From NCBI GenBank assembly GCA_945861155.1, contig CAMATN010000042.1, positions 1 through 35,493 on the forward strand: 35,493 nucleotides of DNA. Reading direction: 5' to 3'. Position numbers and translations under genes: made by a program. Shown in pieces: positions 1-8,332 of the stretch. The DNA is from Rhizobium sp. Q54 (GTDB taxonomy: Bacteria > Pseudomonadota > Alphaproteobacteria > ATCC43930 > CGMCC-115725). How positions within the stretch are numbered: the first letter of the stretch is position 1; every line of letters starts with the position of its first letter. The notes beneath the pieces were generated by a model. The model ran no database searches. It was not told where the DNA came from and saw only the letters and a program-made list of their open reading frames with translations.

Positions 1-1712
1 GTGCCCTGCCCGGTTTCCTTGGTGGTGAAGAACGGCTCGAATGCCTTGGCGATGACCTCCTGCGCCATTCCGGTCCCGGTATCGCTGACGAAAATCCCGA
101 CGTACTGACCGGCGCGCACCTCGCCGTGCCGCATCGCGTAAGCGTCGTCGAGGTAGCTGTTCGCCGTCTCGATCGTCAGCTTGCCGCCGTCTTGCATCGC
201 GTCCCGCGCGTTGACCGCGAGGTTGATCAGCGCGTTCTCCAACTGGGTCCCGTCGGCGAAGATCGGCCACAGACCGCCGGCGAGGACGGTTTCGATCGCG
301 ATCGCTTCGCCAAGGGTCCGCCGCAGCAGGTCCGACATGCCGGCGACCAGCCGGTTCACCGCGATGACCTGCGGCGCCAGCGGTTGCCGCCGCGAGAACG
401 CCAGCAGCCGGTCGGTCAACAGCGCCGCCCGGGTGACGCCGCGAAGCGCCCCGGCGACAAGCCGCTGCAACTCATCGCCGGCGGGCAGCCGCAGCCCCAA
501 TTGCTCGACATTGCCCATGATGATTGTCAGCAAATTGTTGAAATCGTGGGCGACCCCGCCGGTCAGCTGACCGATCGCCTCCATTTTTTGCGAATGCCGC
601 AGGGCCTCTTCGATCTGTTGACGGCGCTCGATTTCCTCGGCGACGCGCCCCTCCAGCGTCTCGTTGAGCAGCGTCAGCTTCTGCTCGGCGGCACGGCGGG
701 CCGCGAGTTCGCGTTGGCTCGCCTCATAGAGGCGGGCATTGTCGATGGCGACGGCGGCTTGTGCGGCGATGCCGACGAGTATGCCCTCCGACCGCATCGT
801 GAAGATTCCGGGCTCGGGGTGGCCGAAAAACAATCCGCCGATGACTTCCTTCGAGCGCGAGACAACCGGCACGGCAAGGTAGCTTCGTACCGGCAAATGC
901 CCATCCGGCATGCCGTGATAGGGCGGGTTCTGCCCATAGCGCGGGTCGGCGAGGATGTCGTCCGAGCGCACCGGTCCGAGCCCGCGAAAGGTCGTCCCGA
1001 AAACCGCCGTGTTACGCGGCATCGGAAAATGCTCGAATGCCGAGCGTGGCGCGCCGGACAGCGTATACAGCGTGTAGGATTCGCCCGCCACGTCGGTGAC
1101 ATTGTAAAAGAACGCGCCGAACTGCGCCCCGCTCAGCTCGACACCGGCATCGGTCACCGTCTGGACCAACCTCTCCAGACTGAGTTCTCCCGTCAGCGCC
1201 GCGCCGGTGCGGTTGAGGATTTCGAGGGTGCGCGCTTCGTCGCGGACCTCGGCGACCCGCGCCTCAAGCGTCTCGTTCAGCGCCAGGAGGCGGGCTTCGA
1301 GCCCCTTGCGCTCGGTAATCTCGTAATAGACGCCCGAGATCCAGTGCGCCTGGCCATTTGCGTCGCTGGCGATTTCGCCCTTGCCGGCGATCCAGTGAAG
1401 GCTGCCATCCGGGTGGCGTACGCGAAACTCGGCGCTGTAGGCGCCGCTTTGCGCCGCCGCCGCGACGGCAGCGTGCAGCTTGGGCACATCGTCGACAAAA
1501 ATCGCGCGCTCCCATTCCGCGAACGAGCGGCTCGGGATTTCGGGATCGAAACCGAACAGCGCGGCGATGTGGGGCGTCCATTCCCACTCGTTGGTCAGGA
1601 GGTCCCATTCGAACCAGCCGATGCCGCCGGCGATCTGCGTCTGGCGGAACCGCGCCTCGGTGTCGCTCAGCCGGCGCTCGATCTGGTCCCGGTTGGACCT
1701 GTCCTCGCTCAT
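1..1712 (-). CDS. PAS-GAF sensor histidine kinase (C-terminus cut by window edge)
   Basis: Signal-transducing histidine kinase; 570 codons are visible and the reading frame is still open at the left edge. Reading from the ATG at 1712, a PAS domain lies at about residues 25-135 and is followed by a short coiled coil. A GAF domain spans about 160-325, followed by a second coiled coil (about 330-375). The HisKA dimerisation domain carries the phospho-acceptor His389 in a VAHDFNN motif. An HATPase_c domain follows, with an N box near 497-503 (NLAVNAR), a G1 box DTGTGM near 544-549 and an F box FEPFFTTK near 558-565. There are no membrane segments, so it is probably a cytoplasmic sensor. The HisKA type and layout resemble kinases that often end in a receiver domain, but that part is outside the window. 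It begins 13 bp after the core-MetE-like gene and is probably co-transcribed with it. The ligand is unknown. Confidence 0.9.
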   Translation of the reverse strand, partial: MSEDRSNRDQIERRLSDTEARFRQTQIAGGIGWFEWDLLTNEWEWTPHIAALFGFDPEIPSRSFAEWERAIFVDDVPKLHAAVAAAAQSGAYSAEFRVRHPDGSLHWIAGKGEIASDANGQAHWISGVYYEITERKGLEARLLALNETLEARVAEVRDEARTLEILNRTGAALTGELSLERLVQTVTDAGVELSGAQFGAFFYNVTDVAGESYTLYTLSGAPRSAFEHFPMPRNTAVFGTTFRGLGPVRSDDILADPRYGQNPPYHGMPDGHLPVRSYLAVPVVSRSKEVIGGLFFGHPEPGIFTMRSEGILVGIAAQAAVAIDNARLYEASQRELAARRAAEQKLTLLNETLEGRVAEEIERRQQIEEALRHSQKMEAIGQLTGGVAHDFNNLLTIIMGNVEQLGLRLPAGDELQRLVAGALRGVTRAALLTDRLLAFSRRQPLAPQVIAVNRLVAGMSDLLRRTLGEAIAIETVLAGGLWPIFADGTQLENALINLAVNARDAMQDGGKLTIETANSYLDDAYAMRHGEVRAGQYVGIFVSDTGTGMAQEVIAKAFEPFFTTKETGQG

Positions 1713-1725
1713 CGCGGATGTTGGT

Positions 1726-2784
1726 CTATTGGACGCCGCCCAGGATCGACTTCGCCTCGGTCATCGCGCGCAGCTTGCCGAACGCGATGTGCCGGGGGAG
1801 GTGGTTGAAGCCGCACGAGCTGGTGATCAGGGTCTGCTCCGGAGGGAGCCACCGATAGGCGGCAATGCGTTCGGCGACCAGCGCCCCGGTTTCGATATTG
1901 GGCGCCTGGACATCGACGGCGCCGACCCCGAGCTGCTTGTTGCCGAGCAGCCCCTCGTAATGGTGGGTCATGTCGTGCTCGATCAGGTAGGAGTCGCAGT
2001 CGATCTTGCACACCAGATCGGCCTTGTAGCGGCCCGTGTCGAAATAGCGATGCCCGATCTGGCCATCGTAATCCGGCCCGACCGCATAATTTCCCTGGCA
2101 GATATGCACCGACACGTGAACGTCGTCGGGCAGACCGTCGATCGCCAGATTGATCGCGTCGACCGCCGACCGCACCTCTTGATCGGACGACATCGTAAAC
2201 AGCGGTTCGTCGATCTGGATGTTCTTGCAGCCGGAATCGGCCAATCGGCCGAAATTCTGATGCAGCAGCTTGCCGAGATCGAGCATCATCGGGGCGAGAT
2301 CGCCGTAGTGCTCGTCAAAGGCGACCGCCGCCAGCATGTGCGGCCCGGTCATCGTGACCTTGACCGGCCGGCGCGCAACGGCGGAGACCGAACGAAATTC
2401 CTCGACCAGACCCAAATCCGTCATTTCGCCGATCGGGCCCCGGCACGTCGCCGCGGGGTGCGTCACGTTCGGGTCATGCCGGGTGATCGCCTTTGGGCTC
2501 GTAACACCCTGAAAAGCTGGAATTTTTTTCCAGAAATAGTTCAGCATCGCGTTTGGGGGCGAATGGCGGTTATGGGTTCGCCGGTGCATCTCGCCGCCGG
2601 TGATCACATCGATGCCGGCGATCTCCTGCTCCGTGACGGCGGCTTGCATCGAGCGATATTGGGCATCGGCCATATCCGCCGGCAAGAGCTGTCCCATCGT
2701 GACGAGCCGATCGAGCGCCTCATACCATCGCGGGATGCTGTGCGCCCCGACAACGGTGGTGGTGTATTTCGGATGTTGCGGCAT
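1726..2784 (-). CDS. Core-MetE-like cobalamin-independent methionine synthase family protein
   Basis: A 352-residue TIM-barrel protein matching only the catalytic C-terminal half of MetE (full MetE is about 750 residues). Zinc ligands of the family are visible: His227 and Cys229 (HICQGN) and Cys324 (SSCGF), with Glu269 a plausible fourth. An IDEP motif is at 191-194 and a GPHM motif at 147-150. Family members transfer a methyl group to homocysteine or a related thiol. Short 'core' forms lack the N-terminal half that helps bind polyglutamyl folate, so the methyl donor here cannot be assigned. The ATG at 2784 is preferred because AGGAAGG lies just upstream; an in-frame start 7 codons earlier lacks this. 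A histidine kinase gene follows closely. Methionine synthesis is a reasonable role but is inferred. Confidence 0.85.
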   Translation of the reverse strand: MPQHPKYTTTVVGAHSIPRWYEALDRLVTMGQLLPADMADAQYRSMQAAVTEQEIAGIDVITGGEMHRRTHNRHSPPNAMLNYFWKKIPAFQGVTSPKAITRHDPNVTHPAATCRGPIGEMTDLGLVEEFRSVSAVARRPVKVTMTGPHMLAAVAFDEHYGDLAPMMLDLGKLLHQNFGRLADSGCKNIQIDEPLFTMSSDQEVRSAVDAINLAIDGLPDDVHVSVHICQGNYAVGPDYDGQIGHRYFDTGRYKADLVCKIDCDSYLIEHDMTHHYEGLLGNKQLGVGAVDVQAPNIETGALVAERIAAYRWLPPEQTLITSSCGFNHLPRHIAFGKLRAMTEAKSILGGVQ

Positions 2785-2849
2785 CGGCCTTCCTGTTGAC
2801 CGCAAAAGCGAGCGGCATCAAGCCGAGCTTTTAACGCGGAAGGTTCGCT

Positions 2850-3157
2850 TTAGTCGTTCAGCGAATCAACATTGCCGATTTCGGAATTGTCCGCAAGCGA
2901 ACCCCGCTCGCGGGTTGGCTTCCGGTTGGCTGGCGGCCGGCCATTAAACCGCATCCGCAGGAAATCCCCGGCCGAGCGCGCCTCCTCGCCCCGGATGACA
3001 CTCTGCTCGTGCAGCGAGCCGCTCAGAAAAAGCCCGCGCCTCGCCCCCTCGATCCGAGACAGCAGCAATTCGCCGGTCCCATCGGTATGGCGGTCGAGCC
3101 GGCGAAAGCTGATTTCGGCGGAATAGGGATCGCGGGATAGGGACAGGGTTCCGCCCA
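2850..3157 (-). pseudogene. Out-of-frame C-terminal segment of the glycosyltransferase
   Basis: About 100 codons in the -1 frame relative to the upstream glycosyltransferase gene, ending in TAA at 2850. Codon use here is clearly coding-like (third positions mostly G or C) and the peptide is a mixed, soluble sequence. By contrast, the annotated frame over 3023-3150 gives a proline/cysteine-rich, non-protein-like tail. The frames can be joined by restoring one base near 3150-3156, in the Ala-Trp-Ala codons; the -1 frame is closed upstream by a stop at 3198-3200. I read this as the true C-terminus of the glycosyltransferase, separated by a single-base deletion or a sequencing/assembly error. No recognisable domain is visible in the tail itself. 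Confidence 0.65.
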
Positions 3158-4525
3158 CGCGGTGTCGGGAGCGGCAAGGCAGGCCGCGATAATCTTTTCA
3201 GCGGCCGAACGCCAGGTCACCGGCTTGTATCCGCGGCGGATCCTGGCCTCGAGCTTTTCGCGCGCCGGCGCATCGGCGATCAAACCGCGGATGGTCTTTA
3301 GCGATTGCTCGACGCTGGCGATATCGATGTAGACGCCGAATTCGCCGGCGATTTCGGCTACCGAAGCGTGATCGCTGCTGACGCAGATTTTTCCCATCGC
3401 CAGCGACTCGCCGACCGGCAAGTCCCAGCCCTGGTCGGATGTCGGACCGACGGTAAACAGGCACCGGCTGTACAGCATCTTCAGATCGGCGTTGCTGACC
3501 GCGCCCAGCAGCCGCACCCGGACATCAAGATAACCGGCCTCGGCCAGCGAGCTGATAAAGGCGCTCGAGTTCCAGCCGAGACGGCCGACGCAGACCAGAT
3601 CGGGCGGGTCATCGCCGTCCTCGATCATCCGGCGCCAGATGTCGAGCATCAGCTGGTGGTTCCCGCGTCCCTCGATTGTCGCGACGAACAGGACGAACCG
3701 TTCCGGCACATTGTAAGGCCTGATGGCGCCCACCGCGCCGCCTTGCGGCAGAAATTCGGCGAAAGAGGAGCCGTTCCGGGTCACCGTCATCGGCGGCTCG
3801 GAGATCTGCAGCGAGCGGACGTAGCGTTTGACGTCGGTAGCCGTGTTCTCGGAGATGCTGAGGACATGGTCGGCATGCCGCAACGCGCGGCCCATAAACT
3901 CCTCGAACACGCTGGCGTCATCCCGATCGCCTGTCTCGCGGGCGTAAATCGGCATCAGATCGTGCACCGTCATGACAAACTTGGTGCCGAAGCGCCGCTT
4001 GAAATCGAGCACGCGATACAGATAGTCCTGGTGGACCCAGGCCGTGCCCAGCAGGCAGAGAACCGAGGCGTTGCCGTCGTCGAGGATTCCGGCGCCGTCA
4101 AATTCCTGGGCTCCCGGCAAGTGCCCGTGGCGCGCCTCCTCGGCCGGAAAGCTGACAAGCCGCTGCGATTTCGGCAGCAACAAATCCTCAAGCAATGTGA
4201 AGAGGAACCCGGTCGGGATGGCGACCAGGCTCCGTTTCTTGTGATCGAAGCTGAGAAAAATCAGGTTTGCGTGCGGCAACAGCTCATTGGTCAGGATCGA
4301 CAGGACGATACTCGACTGGACCCGCGCGATGCCGGTCAGATCGGCATGCTCGCCGATGTCGTAAACCAGATCGGAGATATCGAAGAGGATCCTCGTTCCG
4401 GCGACCGCCGCCGCATGCGGATGACGGCGCGCGGCGATCCGCCGCCCCGGCTCGTCGGCGCGGCGAGGCTCGCCAGATTCGGGGTCGAGATGTTTCGGGT
4501 GGGGGCGGAATTGCTCCAAAGTCAA
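3023..4525 (-). CDS. Glycosyltransferase family 4 (GT-B) with apparent C-terminal frameshift
   Basis: Retaining GT4-type glycosyltransferase, 500 residues in this frame, probably acting at the cytoplasmic face on a surface polysaccharide. The N-terminal Rossmann half starts near residue 44, where a TRILFDISDLV segment precedes DLTGIARVQ, as in family-4 enzymes. The MTVHDLMP segment lies near 190 and SISENTATDVKRY near 230. The C-terminal half contains the E-x7-E type nucleotide-sugar site in GWDLPVGESLAMGK (about 380-395) followed by SVAEIAGE. It starts with TTG at 4525, preceded by GGGAG; no ATG is available before the conserved region. The last ~40 residues look non-native, and a better tail continues in the -1 frame to 2850. 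No other polysaccharide gene adjoins it, so the acceptor is unknown. Confidence 0.8.
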   Translation of the reverse strand: MTLEQFRPHPKHLDPESGEPRRADEPGRRIAARRHPHAAAVAGTRILFDISDLVYDIGEHADLTGIARVQSSIVLSILTNELLPHANLIFLSFDHKKRSLVAIPTGFLFTLLEDLLLPKSQRLVSFPAEEARHGHLPGAQEFDGAGILDDGNASVLCLLGTAWVHQDYLYRVLDFKRRFGTKFVMTVHDLMPIYARETGDRDDASVFEEFMGRALRHADHVLSISENTATDVKRYVRSLQISEPPMTVTRNGSSFAEFLPQGGAVGAIRPYNVPERFVLFVATIEGRGNHQLMLDIWRRMIEDGDDPPDLVCVGRLGWNSSAFISSLAEAGYLDVRVRLLGAVSNADLKMLYSRCLFTVGPTSDQGWDLPVGESLAMGKICVSSDHASVAEIAGEFGVYIDIASVEQSLKTIRGLIADAPAREKLEARIRRGYKPVTWRSAAEKIIAACLAAPDTAWAEPCPYPAIPIPPKSAFAGSTAIPMGPANCCCLGSRGRGAGFF

Positions 4526-4587
4526 AGTTTCGCTCCCGGTACGCTTGCGGAATGCGCGGTCTGGTTTTAGCAGCGGCGGCCTTAATG

Positions 4588-4614
4588 GTTAAAGATACCC
4601 GTATAAGGTGTCAA
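4588..4614 (-). promoter_or_regulatory. Possible sigma-70-like promoter of the glycosyltransferase
   Basis: On the minus strand a perfect TTGACA (4609-4614) is followed after 15 bp by TTTAAC (4588-4593), about 60 bp before the TTG start. The surrounding 4560-4750 stretch is noticeably more AT-rich than the flanking genes. The spacing is shorter than the optimum of 17, so this is a weak call made from pattern only. Confidence 0.3.
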
Positions 4615-4767
4615 TAGACTTTATAAACACGCCAGGATCGCGGATTGCAGCCGGCAAAATTACGGCCACCCGAAAAAAACCTGGCGGATGTGAGCAGCGT
4701 CACAGGCTGCGGCAGCCGCGCGGCGCTAAGTTAACCAAAGAATCGTGCTTAACGAGGAGGACGGACA

Positions 4768-5037
4768 ATGCGGGATCAGATGCCGCTGCGGTGGATTGAA
4801 CATGCCGAGGCAAAGCGCGCGCTCGCCGCGGCGCTGTTCGAGCGAGCGTCGGGGCGGTCCTGGTATGGAATGGCCGGCGAGGAGATCGCGGATTGGCTGG
4901 CGCGGCTCCACCGCTGGCTTGCTCCAGGCGCGACGGGATGGAAGCTGATACAGGCGCAGCCGGCCCTGATCCGCCGCCCGGCCTGCCACCGCGCCCGCCG
5001 CCGTGGCGACGACGGGGGCTATTCCTGCGATTGGTGA
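4768..5037 (+). CDS. Small protein of unknown function (89 aa)
   Basis: I do not recognise this protein. The call rests on a very strong ribosome binding site (GAGGAGG, 7 bases before the ATG at 4768), a leading AT-rich intergenic region, and a stop only 8 bp short of the convergent panC stop. The first ~55 residues look like a folded helical segment (charged and aromatic, with RSWYGMAGEEIADWL). The last 20 residues are Arg-rich with two cysteines. There is no signal peptide or membrane segment. It is divergent from the glycosyltransferase and may share a control region with it. It could be a regulator or a spurious ORF. Confidence 0.5.
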   Translation: MRDQMPLRWIEHAEAKRALAAALFERASGRSWYGMAGEEIADWLARLHRWLAPGATGWKLIQAQPALIRRPACHRARRRGDDGGYSCDW

Positions 5038-5044
5038 GCGCGGC

Positions 5045-5926
5045 TCATCCGCCTGGCGGCGGCACGGGAATGTTGTCGATCAGCCGGGTACGGCCGAGTC
5101 TTGCGGCGACAAGAAGCCGCGCGGGGCCGTCGAGCCGGGCGCCCGGCGCCGGATCGACCGGCCCGAGATCGGCCGCGTCGCGCAATTCCAGATACTCGAC
5201 CGCGAAACCGCCGGCGCGCAGCGCCGCGATGCCGCGTTCGAGCGCGCCGGCGAGGCCGTCCGGATGTTGCGCGATAAGGGAAGATGTCTCGCTGAGCACC
5301 CGATAGAGCAGCGGCGCGATCTGACGCTCCGCGGGCGACAGATAGGCGTTGCGCGACGACAGGGCGAGACCGTCGCCGGCGCGCACCGTCGCCACCCCCT
5401 CGATGCGGACCGGAATGTCGAGGTCGCGCGCGAGGCGCCGCACCACCAGCAGCTGCTGGTAATCCTTTTCGCCGAAATAGGCGGCGTCCGGAAGGCATTG
5501 CAGCAAGAGCTTGGAGACGATCGTGGCGACCCCGTCGAAATGCCCGGGCCGAACCGCGCCGTCGAGGGTCTCGCTGATCCCACCGACATGAACATTGGTC
5601 ACAAAGCCGGGCGGGTACATCTCCTCGACCGGGGGCATGAACACGAGGTCGACCCCGGCTGTCTCAAAGGCGGCAAGGTCGGACGCCGCGTCGCGCGGAT
5701 AAGCGGCGAAATCCTCGGACGGCCCGAATTGCTTGGGGTTGACGAACAGCGAGGCAACGACCCGCTCGGCTTGTGCCCGAGCCGCGCGCACCAGCCCGAG
5801 ATGGCCGTCATGGATCGCGCCCATCGTCGGCACCAGCCCGACCCGCTCGCGCCGCGCCCGCCACGAAGCGACCGCCCGGCGCAGCGCCTCGACGCTGCGC
5901 GCAACCTCCATTCCGCCGGTCGCCAT
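5045..5926 (-). CDS. panC: Pantothenate synthetase
   Basis: Pantoate--beta-alanine ligase, 293 residues, which condenses pantoate and beta-alanine with ATP to make pantothenate for coenzyme A. The nucleotidylyltransferase HIGH-like motif is seen as MGAIHDGHLGL (residues 35-45). FVNPKQFGPSEDF and the YPRD segment follow, then RPGHFDGVATIV, FGEKDYQQL and SSRNAYLS, which is the KMSKS-equivalent region. The ATG at 5926 is preceded by AGGAGGG and matches the family start; the open frame extends far upstream but is antisense to the neighbouring reductase. No panB or panD is in the window, so panC stands alone. Its start is divergent from the reductase gene, 69 bp away. Confidence 0.97.
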   Translation of the reverse strand: MATGGMEVARSVEALRRAVASWRARRERVGLVPTMGAIHDGHLGLVRAARAQAERVVASLFVNPKQFGPSEDFAAYPRDAASDLAAFETAGVDLVFMPPVEEMYPPGFVTNVHVGGISETLDGAVRPGHFDGVATIVSKLLLQCLPDAAYFGEKDYQQLLVVRRLARDLDIPVRIEGVATVRAGDGLALSSRNAYLSPAERQIAPLLYRVLSETSSLIAQHPDGLAGALERGIAALRAGGFAVEYLELRDAADLGPVDPAPGARLDGPARLLVAARLGRTRLIDNIPVPPPGG

Positions 5927-5995
5927 CGCCGCCCTCCTGCTGCTGCGTCCCGGAATTGTGGCATGATCGAGAGCAGCCCTGTCAGGAGAGAAGAT

Positions 5996-7012
5996 ATGCC
6001 CGAGCGCAACCGACAAGTCGTGCTGAAACGCCGGCCGAACGGCATGCCGGTCCCCGAGGATTTCGCGATCGCCGAGGGCGCGCCGCCCGAGCCGCAACCG
6101 GGCGAGGTGCTGTTGCGCGGCCTCTATCTGTCGCTCGACCCCTATATGCGCGGCCGCATCAGCGGCCAGCGTTCCTATGCGCGCCCGACCGGGATCGGCG
6201 AGGTCATCGAAGGCCGCGTCGTCGGGCAGGTCGTGCGCTCGCGCGACCCCGCCTTCGGCGAGGGCGATTACGCGTTCGGCGGCTATGGCTGGCAGCTTTA
6301 CAGCGCGGTGCCGGCGAGCGGCCTGCTCAAGCTCGATCCGGCCGAGGCGCCGATCTCGACCGCGCTCGGCGTCCTCGGAATGCCAGGCATGACCGCCTAT
6401 ATCGGCCTCGCCGATATCGGCCAGCCCAAGGCGGGCGAGACCGTGGTCGTCTCGGCCGCGTCGGGCGCGGTCGGCGCGGTCGCGGGACAGCTCGCCAAAG
6501 CCCAGGGCGCGCGGGTTGTCGGCATCGCCGGCGGCGCCGACAAATGCCGCTATGTCGAGGCGGAGCTCGGCTTCGACGCGGCGGTCGACCATCGCGGCGG
6601 CGATCTGGGAGCCGCGCTCGACCGGGCCTGCCCCAACGGCATCGACGTCTATTTCGAGAATGTCGGCGGCGCGGTGCAAGAGGCGGTGTTCCCGCGCCTC
6701 AACGATTTCGGCCGCATCGTGATGTGCGGCATGATCTCCGAATACAACGATGCCAGCCCTCGCCCCGGCCCCAATCTCGGCGCGGTCGTGCGCAAGCGGC
6801 TCAAGATCCAGGGCTTTATCGTCAGCGACCAGCGCCAGCGCTACGGCGAATTCCGCGCGATGGCGGCGCCGCTGGTGCGCAGCGGGCAGCTCAAATACCG
6901 CGAGGACATCGTCGACGGGCTGGAGCGCGCGCCCGACGCGTTCATCGGCCTGTTGCAGGGCCACAATTTCGGCAAGCTGCTGGTCCGCCTCGCCGACGAC
7001 CCGACCCGGTAA
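5996..7012 (+). CDS. NADP-dependent oxidoreductase (zinc-independent MDR, CurA/PTGR-like)
   Basis: A 338-residue medium-chain reductase of the leukotriene-B4 dehydrogenase/prostaglandin reductase/CurA group, which reduces alpha,beta-unsaturated carbonyls with NADPH. The signature SLDPYMRGRIS is near residues 43-53. The nucleotide-binding loop SAASGAVGAVAGQLAK (about 153-168) fits AxxGxxG, and FENVGG is near 220. The zinc-ligand cysteines of alcohol dehydrogenases are absent, as expected for the group. The start is the ATG at 5996, preceded by AGGAGAG; an in-frame ATG 33 bp upstream has no ribosome site. The natural substrate cannot be deduced. A palindromic repeat lies just after the stop and probably ends transcription. 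Confidence 0.92.
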   Translation: MPERNRQVVLKRRPNGMPVPEDFAIAEGAPPEPQPGEVLLRGLYLSLDPYMRGRISGQRSYARPTGIGEVIEGRVVGQVVRSRDPAFGEGDYAFGGYGWQLYSAVPASGLLKLDPAEAPISTALGVLGMPGMTAYIGLADIGQPKAGETVVVSAASGAVGAVAGQLAKAQGARVVGIAGGADKCRYVEAELGFDAAVDHRGGDLGAALDRACPNGIDVYFENVGGAVQEAVFPRLNDFGRIVMCGMISEYNDASPRPGPNLGAVVRKRLKIQGFIVSDQRQRYGEFRAMAAPLVRSGQLKYREDIVDGLERAPDAFIGLLQGHNFGKLLVRLADDPTR

Positions 7013-7030
7013 TTCCGTTCATTCCAAAAC

Positions 7031-7102
7031 GTCATGGCCGGGCTTGTCCCGGCCATCCACGAAGAGAACCACATGGATGCCCGGCACAAGGCTGGGCATG
7101 AC
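7031..7102. repeat. Dispersed palindromic element A (GTCAT...ATGAC ends)
   Basis: A 72-bp element between convergent genes, with GTCAT at the left end and ATGAC at the right. It contains a perfect 9-bp stem (ATGGCCGGG / CCCGGCCAT, loop CTTGT) and a second imperfect hairpin at the right side. It can fold as strong RNA hairpins in either orientation and probably serves as a transcription stop for both the reductase and mdh. The same end motif recurs at four other intergenic sites. Confidence 0.75.
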
Positions 7103-7136
7103 GAATTTATATAAGACGAGATCGAGAGAGCGCTGG

Positions 7137-8153
<1,017 letters not shown>

Positions 8154-8332
8154 TTAGCGCGAATCTCGGGGTCCGGCAACGCGGAACGGCGGGCGCCGCC
8201 AATTAGATCGTGCGCGCCGAGCAATCGCTGGCGCGGCGGAACAGCCGACCGCTAACGCGCGGCTCCCGTTCGCTTGCCGCGAGAGTAGGGTCGGCGCAAA
8301 CTCGCGTTGGGTCCCTGCGGGAGTCCGGCAGC

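Noticed and set aside
126-1808. Long plus-strand open frame over the histidine kinase
   Set aside because: It is antisense to a complete PAS-GAF-HisKA protein and gives an Arg/Gly/Asp-rich sequence typical of shadows in GC-rich DNA.
2785-2849. SAM or other riboswitch before the core-MetE-like gene
   Set aside because: Only 65 bp separate the neighbouring (corrected) coding sequence and the ATG, and I see no conserved riboswitch core in it.
5927-6964. Long N-terminal extension of the panC frame
   Set aside because: The extra codons are antisense to the reductase gene, and the family start with a good ribosome site is at 5926.
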